Source of the DNA: Cynocephalus volans
Lineage: Eukaryota > Chordata > Mammalia > Dermoptera > Cynocephalidae
Direction of reading: 5' to 3'
Assembly (NCBI RefSeq): GCF_027409185.1
Contig: NC_084460.1
Coordinates: 60,710,501-60,774,500 of the forward strand
Length of the DNA: 64,000 bases
Within the stretch, counting starts at the first letter, position 1, and each line of letters starts with the position of its first letter. The notes under the pieces are model-generated. The model saw only the letters and a list, made by a program, of their open reading frames with translations, was not told the DNA's origin and ran no database searches. A program made the position numbers and the translations under genes. Positions 1-12,700 of this stretch are shown piece by piece.

Positions 1-616
1 AGACCCAACCTCCTTCTCCTCACTTGGCTCATTTGGAAGTTGTGATAAGGCCAGAGGCCAGGATGATGCTTACCTCTGCTCCACTGATGAAAGTTGGGTC
101 TGTGGAGCAAACTACTAGTACAGTGAACAGAGCAAGTGAGAGGACAGACACATCAGCAGTGTGCTTTTGCCCCCGAGTGACACCAGCCTGGCTGCAAAGC
201 AGTCTGACCTGTGCATTAGTTCGTTCAGGCCCCAGGGACCTCTCCTGGTGGAACCTTGATGCCCTTTGAATGAAAGAAGTGGGTGGGCTTGAGCAGTGGT
301 TTTACGGCTGGGTTCTGAGGTCCTGGAGTTTGAGGTGGTGCCTCAGGGACCATGTGAGGGTAGGGACGAGGCAAAAACCTCTCCTATCCAGGCCTCTGAT
401 TGTCTCTGGGAAGGAAAAGCCCTGGCTGGTTGATTGCTAGTCAGCCGACGTTTTAAAATCTTTTATGTTAGCACAAAATATGTTGATCTGGATAAGTGCT
501 GGCAAGACAAGGTTTACTTGGCTTCTGTGAGGTGCTTGCCCTGTGAGGGTAGGCAGAGCTGGGCCCTCTGAGCCCAGCTGGGCCTGTGATAACCTTCCCT
601 TGTGGGATGTGTGCAG
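1..616 (+). other. MYO7B intron (left part)
   Basis: Intronic sequence before the first visible exon. No exon, RNA gene or clear repeat is recognised here. Confidence 0.6.
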
Positions 617-787
617 GGACTGCTGGTCACCCCAGCCGAAGAGCCGAAGAGCCAAAGCACCCTCCCCACCAAGAAGCGCAAGTCCATCTACGACACCATC
701 ACCGACACAGAGCTGGTAGAGAAGGTGTTCGGCTTCCTCCCTGCCATGATTATGGGGCAGGAGGGCCAGACCTCGCCGGGCTTCAAG
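617..787 (+). CDS. MYO7B: MYO7B window exon 1
   Basis: Fragment residues 1-57, from GLLVTP to SPGFK. The acceptor is tgtgcag and the donor gtaaga; both ends are phase 0. It encodes the basic linker ([10 protein letters not shown]) leading into the first MyTH4 region. Confidence 0.9.
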
Positions 788-3700
788 GTAAGACAAGCCT
801 GTTGTTCTCAGTCTAGCCCCAGGAGGGGATGGAAGCACCTGCCCAGTCCCTGACCTCAGCCAAACTCTAGGCTCCTTGAGAAGCTGAGACAGCTGGGGGA
901 GCCGTTGGAGCAGGTGGCCATGGTGTGCTGCAGCCCTGGGTGGTCATGCAAGAAGGGGAGCAAGCATGGGTTTCTGTGGTCAAGCCCTTTTGAGTCAAGC
1001 AGGTTTCTCAGCTGCAAGACTTCCCAGAGCCTTTACTATGTGAATGGTACTGGGCTCTCAGTCATGCAGCATCCCCTGCATATATTTGACTCCCCAGCCC
1101 CCAGAGCACCTTGGAGGCTGCTCTTCTGCAGAATGTGACTGGAGAAACTGAGGTCGAGGACAATGAATGCAGCAGAAGGGTGGGGTGTCTGAGGGTAGTG
1201 GTGCAAGGAAAGGGGAGTGGCCAGGAACAGCAGTGTCCCCAGGGTGGTCCTGCCATAGACCCCCACTGCACCCTGCTCTGGGCCCTGAGACTTGGTGACC
1301 TAGGTTCCCTGCCCCTCACCATGCTCATGGCCTCAGGCCCCCTCTGCCCCTTCACCCTGTGCAGTAGGGGTGGCTAGGACCACCTCCTCCAGAGGAACAC
1401 TGCCCCCTGCTCTGTGGGGAGTATGGCATGGGGGAAGTGTAGAGACCCCACAACTGCAGAACAGGGGACTCAAGGTCACGCTGCCAGATAGCCAGCACAT
1501 GGCAGCCCACCTGAGTGTGGGGGGAGGGAAAGGTGTCCAACACAGGGGGAGTGGACACATGCCACTGCACCTGGTGGACACCTGGGCAGACCCTTCTTGA
1601 GCTCTCTGGCCTTCAGAGAGGCTCACATCACTGGTGGCTAGCTGACAGGTTGGCTATTATCTGAAAGGGCTGCTGACCAATGTCCCTCCCTCTGCTGGCC
1701 CCCAGGATATGGAAGCAAAGACCCAGAAGCTGCCTGAGGTTGACCTGGACACAGTCCCCATGGTGGAAGAGCCAGAGGAGGACATGGATGACCTGGCTGA
1801 GTACACCTTCCCCAAGTTTGCTGCAACTTACTTCCAGAAATCGGCCAGCCACACACACATCCAGCGACCCCTGCGATACCCATTGCTCTACCACGAGGAC
1901 GATGCTGACTGCGCGGTACCCAGTGGTTCTCTGATTTCCAGGGGCTCAGGCCTCCCCCCCAGAGCCTGAAGTCTAAGCTGTGGTTCAGAGGGAAGAAGGA
2001 AGGGTTGGGGTCACTGTGGGTCCCAGTGTTGGGAGCTGGGTTCCAGCCAGGCCGTGCGTCTCATTTCTCCAGTCCTCCCTGGCCGTATGGAACATCATCC
2101 TGAGGTTCATGGGTGACCTTCCAGAGCCAGTGCTCTATGCCAAAAACAGCCTGCATGGCAGCTCAGTGATGCAGCAGCTCCGCGACATGCTGGGCAGGGA
2201 GAGCGGCGCCCAACGTCCACAGCACGGTGAGGCTGCACAGGTGAGTGGTGCATGGGCAGCAGGGAGGGGAGGCTGGATGGGAAGGGGAGACAAGACCTGA
2301 AGCCCTTTCATTGGCATTACCTGCTGAACCCAGCTCCCAAGCCTGGGCACCCGAGCATTTTCAGTCTTTTTTGTTGTTGTTGTTGTTAGCTGGCCATTAT
2401 GGGGATCCAAATCCTTGACCTTGGTGCACTCTAACCAACTGAGCTAACCGGCCAGCACATGTTTATTATCTCACACAGTCTCTGAGGATCAGGAGCAGCT
2501 TAGTTGATTAGTTCTGGTTTAGGGTTTCTCATGAGGTTGCTGTCAAGTGGACCCAGGGCTGGAGGGTCCACTCCCAGGATGGCTCACTCACAGGGCTGTT
2601 GGCAGGAGGCCTCAGTTCTTTGCTACATGGGCCTCTCCACAGAGCTGCCTGAGCATCTGCACAACATGGCTTCCCCCAGGATGAGTGACCCCAGAAGGAA
2701 GATGCCATGGCTCATCTTGGAAGTCACATATCACTGTGGGAGGTCACCTTGGATGCCGGCAGCCACTCAGGGAAGGGACTCTGGGAGGTGGCCCAGCCAC
2801 CCTGCACCTCTGGAGGGTGGAAGCAGGACTGGCTTCCCAGAGGTCAGATCTGAGGTTTTCCTTATGGCACGTTAAGTGCAGGAGGTCCCACCATGTGCCC
2901 CACTCACAGAGCAGCAGGCAGGCCCCACCACCCTCACGGAACTTGCCAGCTAATGTGTCTCAAGTTCAGTCCCTGTGTGGCAAGCTAGCGTTTCTCCAGC
3001 CAAAGCTGGTGCCTGGCCCTGGACACAGGCTGATCCCAATCCAAGCCCAGTCCTACACTTAGCTCTAATTTTGGCAGCAAATTCTTCCTATGACACCATC
3101 ATGACAAGGTGCAGCCTCTGCCTAGGTAGACCAGCAGACCCTAAAGGCTGGGGTCAAGCCCCTCCCTGCTCAGCCCCAGCCTGGCAGCCTGGGCTCCCCT
3201 GATCCTCTGCAGACCTCCACGTGCAGTGGGCAGAGCATCCTCTGATTCATCCACCAAATTTTTCCTGAGAATGACCATGGCTTGGGGCTGTCCTGTGCAC
3301 CCAGGCTCAGACCCAGCTCCGCCTCCGACGGCTTTCCTGAGGAGGGGCACAAGCTTTGGTAACTGGCTGGACAGATTTTGTCTCGTCTCTTGCCTTGCAT
3401 GAGCCTATTTCCTCATCTGGAAGTGAGGATGACGATGCGCACCTGCAAGAGTATAAAGCGAGGCCAAGACAAGGCACTGCACGTGGCTTTGTAAATTGGG
3501 CCAGGAAGTGGCTGGGTGAGAGGGACATTTGCCCACCCTAGGTGGCTGTAGGGTCAGCATCATCAAAGTACTGCCCAGGCTCACCTTCCCTCAGGAACTG
3601 TCTCCTTCCACAGAGGCCCAGCCACAGGGACAGAGTGACCAAGGAGATCTCCTCCATGAAGCTGAAGCGGTCCTCCTGGATCACAGGCCAGGTGAGCCCA

Positions 3701-6700
3701 AGGCAAGGGGACCTCAGTCTGGCCAGGATTCCAGGCTTTCACTTTTCCTCCCTGACAAATGGGGAGAATCACAGCTATCCTGACGGTCGTCTTTGGGCTT
3801 CAAGGTCGCCAGCCAGCTGAACATCGGAGAGGAGGCCTTCGAGTCTGATGGCGCCATCTCAGACCGCCCCATGTCCAACTTGGAGAAGGTGCACTTCATT
3901 GTGGGCTGTGCCATCCTGCGGCCCACGCTCAGGTCAGTCCCCACTCGCCCCTCACCCTGTTCACAGCTTCAGATCCCCTTGCTGGCTTCCAGCCTGTGGC
4001 CCCAACACACCTCCTCTCCTCCCAGCTTCCTGTCCTGGGGCCTGCAGGCTGGGTCTTAGTACCGCAGATGTTAGGGCCAGCAAGGGCTCTTCATTTGCTC
4101 TGCGTTAAGAAAATCCATGGGTAAAACCCAGTTTTAGGAAAACAGACTCATCATGGGTTGGACATTCATTTTAGAGCAGGCTCAGTGCCAGCACCCTGTA
4201 AATGAGCAAGTCCCTCATTCGTATTATGTGTATTTTGCTTCATATACAATTTGCTTTATAGGAATTGGGTTTTCATACAAATTACAAGAAACATGTATAT
4301 TGCTTTAAGGGACAGACTACTGTATTTTAGGGATTCAATTACTTTAATATTTTTAACCAGATTTTGGAAGTTGTTGGTCATTATTCCTTCAAATATTTTT
4401 TCTATCCCATTCTCTTTCTCTTTTCCTTCACACTCTAATTAAACCTATGCATGTGTTTTGTATATTGTCTCTCAGGTTCCTGGGGTCTGCTCATCTTTTC
4501 TTTCTTTTCATTTTCTCTCTGTTCTTTAGATTGAATAGTTTTTATTGATCTAGCTTCAAATTCACCAGTCTTTTTCTTTCTTCCGCAATCTGCTGTCATG
4601 CCCAACTAGCAATATTTTTATTTTAGAGATATTTTTAGTTCTAGATTTTGCACTTGGTTCTTTCCTACACTTCTATTTCTCTGCCAAGATTTTCTGTTCG
4701 TTCATTTACTCTGAGCATATTTTCCTTTATGTCCTCGAACAGAGTTATAGTAGTTTTAAAACCTTTTCTGGAAATCCAATATCTGGGTCATCTGGGGTCA
4801 GTCTCCATTGGCTGTCTTTTCTCTTGAGGATGGTCATGTTTTTCCATTCCCTCCAGTATTTGGTACTTGAGTGTTATCTCCTCATAAATCTGGTACTTAT
4901 GGGTTGTATTCCCAGCAGGCAGAGGAGGGAAAGTGTAAACAGGTCACAGAGCCTTGACACAGCCTGAAGGGTCTGGAATTCTAAGTGGATTCTCACAGGT
5001 GGAGCATGGAGTTTGGATTCAAGCCTATGGGCACTGGGGGAAAGTTTTAAGCAAGAGAGGACCATGATCATATTTGACTTCCAGAAATATCTCCCTGGCA
5101 ATAACATGGTGGGGTGGAGCCTGGGGGTGGGAGGCCAGGAAGGGGCTGTGACGGAGATCCAGAGAGAGATGATGAGGAATGGCCCCAGCAGCAGGAGCAG
5201 AGAGGAGGGTTCAGAGAAAACGTGCAGGAGACGGACGGCGATGGGATTGGGAGATGGAGGGATGGGAGGCGTCGAGGATGACTCCCAGGTTTCCGGTGTG
5301 GGTGCGCGGTGGGTGGTGGTGCCCGTAGCCTGCAGGAGGAGGCGGTGTGCTGGAGCCGATCCTCCCCCGCTCACAGAGCCCACTGTGCTTGTCTTCACCC
5401 AGCTCTGTGGTCAGCAAAGTCATGCTGGCAGCTGAAATTGGCCTTAGTGGGAACATGGACACCACAGAAATTGGCATCTGCGACAAGTCCAGGCTTTTTT
5501 TCAAGGGAGAGATGTTTGATAAGCATTTACCAGGACACCACTGAGTATTAGGGGAAAGATACTGGCCTCTGGATATATGGGGTTTGACAGAGGCTGGAGT
5601 CTGTGGGAAAGGATTCAGGAGGACCCCTTGGCCAAGAGCAGACCGGGTGTGTTGGGGAGGAGTTCATGAGCCTGTGGGGATGGGTTCTGGTCAGGAGGTA
5701 AGGGTCTGAGGGGTTCTTCCATGAAGTCACGCTTTTCCCTGCAGGAGAGGGGGGTGGCTGTGTTTAGGAAGGAGGGTTGGGGAAAGGAGCAGATCAGGTT
5801 GGGCAAAGGCTGGGCTACTGAGGGCGGGGCTGTGGCTGAGAGACCCGGGCGCCACTGCTGGAGGGCCATGCCCCGCTGCTGGAGGGCCGGGGCAGAGAGG
5901 CTGAGGGAAGCACACAGGGCCAGGGTGTTGTGGGGCAGAGTGGGAGGGAGCAAGGGCCTGAGGGACGAGGTGATGGAAGGGTGGGCTGAAGGGAGTGGGG
6001 ACACGGAGCCTGGAGAGACATCGGAGGTGGCACAGTCCTGGGAGGTGAGGAGGCTGGGGGGCCAGAGTACTGAGGGACCCTACCTAGGGGGCAAGAGGAT
6101 GGTGTGCCCAGGCACCCCTGTCTCCTCTCCTCCCCCAGAGCTAGCCCCCAGTCCACCCTCCCCATGGTCTGTGTCTTTCAGAGATGAAATTTACTGCCAG
6201 ATCTGCAAGCAGCTCTCAGAGAACTTCAAAATGAGCAGCGTGGCCCGGGGCTGGATCCTGCTCAGCCTCTGCCTGGGCTGCTTCCCACCCTCGGAGAGGT
6301 TCATGAAGGTGGGGAGGGCCTGGGGGGAGTGGTTACATCGGGAGCATGGGTGGACCCTGGGTCCATGCCTGGTTCTCCTGCATCTGTAGGCAGCAGTGCC
6401 TGCACTTCTCTGGGCCTCAGTATTCCCATCTGTAAAAGAGGACACTGTGTCTGGCTCCTTCCAGCCCCTATCCAGGGTCTGCAGGACCATTTCACTTGGG
6501 CTAAGGCACCAGAATGGCTCTTCAAGACTAAAATGAGACAGTAGATTAAATGTGCCTTGAAAAGACAGGAGTCCTAGGAATGGGCCCTGCCTGGAGATGG
6601 GCCGCAGTGCCTCTTTGAGTCCTTAGAACTAAAATAGTGGCGGTTGGCAGATGCTTCCAAGTGGGAGAAGCCCCAGGCTTTGCAGCTTTAGTGTAGTTCT

Positions 6701-9700
6701 GATTATGACAGTAATATGCAGAACTGCAGAAAGCCTAAAACAAAAATAAGTCATCCCTACTCCCAGAGGTAACTGTCATTGATATTTTCTCTGGTCTTTT
6801 GTGGTGTTATAGTGTCATACTTGTGATCATACAGAAAACACTCCCTTCCTGGTGGACAGCAGGAACCATGGTCACCTCAGTGGTCTGTTCTGGGCACTCG
6901 GGCCATTTCCGGCACCAGGAAACCCTTCCAGCTGTATCTCCCCACCCCACCACAGGAAGGAATGAAATCTCTCTGAGAGGCGAAAAGATTTTCAATACAT
7001 TTTGTCAAACGTACTTTGGACATTGGCTCCCTGCATTTTTCGCTTTCTTATCTCTATAATGTTCTCAGGTATAAACTTCCCAAATGCCAGCTTTCACAAC
7101 TGGCTGTCCCAGAGGGTATTGAGCTTGTTGGTGGACATTTGGGGCCCATCTTCCAATTTTACATCACCCTAGATACCACTGTGATCAAAAAATACATAAG
7201 TGCCTTTAGAATAGGTTTGAATTATTGGGTTAGAGGACATGCACGTCTTAAAACTATGCACTATTTAAAACATACTGTCAAGCTGCTGCCCAGAAACATA
7301 CCAATTTCTGTTCCTTCTCGTGGGGCACGAGAGCATCCATTTCATGTGCCTTTACAAACTGAGTGTGATAATTTAAAAGATCTGTTGGGCAGTGAACAGA
7401 AATCGCCTCCATTCTGAGTGTTTTCCCTCCTTTCTCTTCCTCACCCACCAGTATCTGCTGAACTTCATTGGTCAAGGGCCAGTGGGCTACGGGCCCTTCT
7501 GTACTGAGCGCCTGAGACGCACCTATGCCAATGGGGTGCGCACAGAGCCCCCCACCTGGCTGGAGCTGCAGGTAGGGGCCAGCAGGGGTGGGGTGGGACA
7601 GGCCCCCATGGCTCCTTCAGCACGACTCAAGTGGTGCCTTCTCCTACAACAGGACTTGACCTCCTCCCCTCTGTGTCCCCTGTGGTACCTTCTGTGCCAA
7701 TGGTCCCTGTGAGTCCCCCTGGGGCTCAGCCTCCCCAGGCATGGCCCAGGCTTCAAAGATGCTCTCCCCATCTCTAAATTCACATTCCTCTAGGGCCCTA
7801 CTAACTGCAGGGGAAACCAAATCTGACATATTCATTAGCATTAGGGTGTGAATGACAGCTAATTGCTTCAAGTATTACCGTCCCAAGGGCATCTGCACTT
7901 TGTAAAGTAGGCAGTGGTTATGCTGAGTTTGCTCTCCTTGGTGGCATTGCTGTCAGGAGCAGGTGCCACCTCTACCTGCTTTGGCAGCTATGTCACCTGC
8001 GAGATCCTGAAGTGTCCTCGGGAAGGGCCATTCAGAGCAGCCAGGGTGAAGGGGGCATCCCCAGCACTCTGCTGTACCCGCAGCTCTGGGCCCAGCCCAA
8101 GCCTGGAAGGTGCTCACTCCTGTGGCCCCATGGTGTCCTATGTGGAGAACTGAAGCTGAGTGTGTTCACACAGTGTTGTGCACAGACAGGATCAATAGCT
8201 TTCAAGGACCCCAGAATGTCCCAAGTACTGGACTCAGGGATTCCCAAGAGCTCTCGTGAGTCTAAGTCACTTAACCTTGCCAAGCTTAGAGTTCTCATCT
8301 GAAAGTGGGACCATTACAGCCTGCAGGCTGCACCCCAGAGGCTGCAGAGGTGGACCTGGAGAAGCACACAAATCACTGGTGTATGTGGGCAGCATTGCTC
8401 TTGTCCCTGATGGCTGTCTGCTCGGCAACAAACAACTGGCCTGAACTTTGTAAACTCCATGCTGAGCCAAGCCAGCGCAGGGCTTCTAAAGGCCCTGCCC
8501 TTGGGAATCCAGGGGATGGGGAAGGAGGGGCAATGGGTTCCGGGAGCACCAAGGCAGGCAGCTGAGCCCAGGGGCTTCTGGGACAGAGGGGCCTGAGTCT
8601 ATCTGTCGCCAGGCTGTCAAGTCCAAGAAGCATATCCCTATCCAAGTCATGTTGGTGACTGGACGGAGCCTGACTGTCATGGTCGACTCAGCCTCCACGT
8701 CGCGGGAGATCTGCCTGCATATTGCCAGCAAGCAGGGCCTCAGTGACCACCTAGGCTTCTCCCTCCAGGTCTCTGTGTATGACAAGGTACTGACCATGAG
8801 TCCCATCCATCGCCTGCCTCCCTCACATCCCCAGGCCAGAGCACCCTGAAGCTCTAGCCCTTACACCTCCCAACCTGGCCACCGCCCCTCCCAGCCACCA
8901 AACACATGCAGGTGCACACACGGGAAATGCCTCAGGCCAGGCAGCCTGTCCTGCCCAGTTGGCTATACCTCAGCCCCCAAAAACAGCCCATGCGGTACAC
9001 ACCTTGTCACGCCCCTGCCACATCCGAGCAGACCACACACAGACAGCAGGCACTCACACCAGCAGCCTGCTCCAACCTCCCTCACACCCTGGGGGCTGCA
9101 CATACCACCCCTGCAGCAGATATGGGGGGTTGCACTGGCACAGAACCACCTGAATCCCATCAGCACCCACCCAGGGGCCTCCACTCCCACACCCACACCC
9201 TCATCTCAGATGCACTTATGCCAGTCAGCCAACCCCAGTGCCATGGTCCTGGTCACATCAGCCAGCATCAATCTCTGCCTTCTTTGGGAGGGGCTGGCAG
9301 GGAGGAGTTTGGGAGTGATGGACAGGCTGCGTCAGGTGGCCAGGTGGACTCAATATCCACTCAGCCCATGCTGGGTTCCAAGGGTCCCAATCCCTGTCTT
9401 CCACATGCAAGTACTGAGGGTGGGCATCCCCATGGGGTGGGGCACACAGCAGCTGCTAACCCCTGCTGTCCTGATTCTGGCCTCAGTTCTGGTCCCTGGG
9501 CAGCGGGCGTGACCACGTGATGGACGCTCTTGCCCAGTGTGAGCAGCTGACCCAGGAGAGGGGCGAGAGCCAGCGCCAGTCACCCTGGCACATCTACTTC
9601 CGGAAGGAGTTCTTCACCCCCTGGCATGACTCCCGGGAAGACCCTGTCAGCACCGACCTCATTTACTGCCAAGTCCTCCGTGGAGTCTGGTCCGGCGAGT

Positions 9701-12700
9701 ACAGCTTCCAGAAGGTGAGGAGCCTGGGAAGGACCACATTCCAGGGCCAGCCTGGTCTGCAGCCACCAGGAAACACTCACAGAGAAGAGACCCAGCCAGG
9801 AACAGAGTGATGTAGAATGCGCAGGATGCAGAGGACAGAGGGAAGGTGGTTGCAGGGGTGCAGGTGCAGCTGTCCCTCCCAAGCCCTACTCCCTTGGCTC
9901 CTCCCTTGGGCCCCGGGCCTGTCTGGCCTCACCACAGTAGCTCTGTTTAGGGGGCAGCAGAGCCTTGTGGTCAAGAACGTGGCCTTGGAACCCTAGTGCC
10001 TGAGTTCAAGTCCCACTTCTACCTCCTCCTGGCATTGTAACCTTGGAAAGTTCTGCCACCTCTCTGAGCCTCGGGCCCTCGTGTGGAATGTACAGAGTAC
10101 TGAGAGCCCTTTTGTAGGGGAGATGTGAGAACTGAGGGCGAGAATGTACCTGAAGCTCTGGGAGCAGCAGGTGCAAATCTCCCTGTGCTGTCAGGAGGAT
10201 GCAGTCCTGGAGACCTGCCTGGAATGAGCATTGGCAGGGAGCAGCAGGGGCAGGGGGCTTTGTGAGGCTGTGGTCCCCCAGAGAGAATGGGCTGGTAGGA
10301 TCCCTGCATGTGCCATGCTGGTGCCTTGCACAGCATCCTGCCCAGCTGAGTCCTTGCAGAAGCCCTGAAGGGTTGACCACTGGTCTCCCTTGACAAGTGA
10401 GGACAGAGCTAAGACAGGGGAGAGGCCTTGCCCACCTTCATTCTACTCAGAGCAGTAATGCTGGGGTTCCACCCAGGAACTCAGAGAGGAGTACCCCCTA
10501 TTCTCAGGCAGAGGGCCTGCAGGGCTCGGGCCAGGGCTGCCTGGAACTCCTGGCCTGCCACCAGGAGTGCATCCTGTGTGAGGCCCAGTCAGGGCATGTG
10601 CTGGTTCCCTTTGGAGATGGCAGGACAATGTGGCTGCTTGCACTCCCAGGTCCTGCCTGAGCTGCTGGTCAGCTGCACTGTGCTGGGGCAGGGGAGGTGT
10701 CATGGGAGAGGGTGGGCTCTCATCACCCCCCCATGTGCCCCTGGAATGTGCAGGAGGAAGAGCTGGTGGAGCTGCTGGCCCAGCACTGCTACGTGCAGCT
10801 GGGTGCCTCAGTAGGGAGTGAGGCTGTCCAGGGGCTGCTGCCCAGCTGTGTCCCCCAGAAGCTGTACAGGACCAAGCCCCCAGAGAGATGGGCTAGCCTC
10901 ATCACTGCTGCCCATGCCAAGGTCAGCCCCGAACTCTCCTCCATGGTGGTGGGGGCCCCAGGTATGCAGAGGGGGTGGGTTCCCTCCCCACAAGCCCTCA
11001 CCCACTAGGGGAACAGGAAGCTTAAACTTGACAGTTGAGCATAGTCCTGTCTCCTCAAGTTTAAACAGTCTCATTCAGTTCAACTCTCTATCACAGGCCT
11101 GCGTCACCTTCCCTCCTCCTCTCAAGTAGGTACTTTGGGTGGTGCCTGTGCTGGTCTGTGCTGCAGCGTCTGGCCGGACCGTGACCCCTTGGTGTGAAGG
11201 AGTTCACAGCTGCTGACCGTTGACCATGCCATTGCCCCAGCATCAGTCCTGCCCCCAGGGGCACACTGTTCCCCAATAGGCACGTGGGAAGCCCTGGATC
11301 AGAGTGTATGGACAGTCTAAACGTCTGACACATATCGTGTATCATCAGCTGTGGTGCATCGATTTACATTCCCAGAGCTGGTATTTGAATGTTACCCAGC
11401 CACTTTGTAAAGCAGGAACAAGAGAAATAACGTTTTATCCAACAGTGAAGAGAAAGTTCAGTTGGGTATTACAGCCAGTTATGGACACAGGGACACAGGG
11501 ACACAGCGCAGTGGGGACGGGAGAGGAGAGGCTAAAGCTGGGGAGGAGTAGAGAAAGGGGAGGAAGGAAACTTGAAGACAAGGAACTAGAGGGCACGGCT
11601 GAGATGGAGGTGCCTGAGAGAGGCCCCAAATACGCAGGAGAAGGACTGCAGAGAAGAGAGAGGTGCTGAGCACAGAGACACGCAGCGAGACCAGACCCAC
11701 GGGGCTGCGGGGGCAGGAGCAGCCGTCTCGCCGGCCCGCAGACACCAGATGCCGGCTTTGCATGCCCAGACGCGCCAGCAGTGCCTCTGGCGTCCCACCG
11801 CTGATGGGGAAAGGTCTTCCTCCCTTCTCAAAACCGTGTCCCAAAGGGTCCTCCTCCTGGAGGGCACCGTAGGACTGTGTCAGCCCCCAGCATCCCCAGA
11901 GGATCCCTCGCTGGGCACTGACATCACTTTAGGTAGAGGCTTCATATTGGCGGGATGATCCACTGACTAATCACCCTGAGAGCTGGGTGAGGGGTCAGTA
12001 GGGGAGGAAGGGTGACGGAGGTGACACCTGGTGTCTGTCCCCCTGCCCCCACAGGCCCCATACACCCAGGCGCGAGTCCCGCCGCAGGCTGTGCGGGAGC
12101 AGGTGGTGGACGCTGCCCGCCTGCAGTGGCCGCTGCTCTTCTCCCGGCTCTTCCAAGTCACCACACTCTCCGGTAACAGCATCTGGCTGTGGGGGCAGGC
12201 GCAGGCTGGGTGTCCCTGGGCGGTGCAGCTTCACACTGCTGTCTCCTCTGGCCAGGCCCCCGCCTGCCCAAGGCGCACCTGATCTTAGCCATTAACTGGA
12301 AGGGGCTGTACTTCCTGAACCAGAAAGAGAAGATGCTGCTGGAACTCTCTTTCACAGAGATCATGGGTCTGGCCACCAACAGGTGGGGGCCCTGAGGGAG
12401 GATGTCCCCAAATCTCTCTCCTTACAACCTGAGTCCTTGGGATCGATGCATCTGTGGGCTCAGGGACAGACAGGGAGAAGGGGTGGCATGATGTACCATG
12501 GAGCCGGGCTGGGGTGGAGGGATAGCAGCCACCGGACTCAGGAGCCCCACCCTCTCTACCAGGCCATGCTGCCCCACTAAGTGCTCCATTTGTGCATCGG
12601 GCGTTGACCCGGGAGCTTCTCTTTGAAACCCAGACCCCGCTGGACAGGGAGCACTGCCTGCAGTCTCCGTGGCCTGCATCCATTTGCAGGCTCTTTCTCT

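Noticed and set aside
5721-6389. Open frame of 222 codons on the plus strand
   Set aside because: It is intron plus MYO7B window exon 6 read through; only 6182-6308 is coding.
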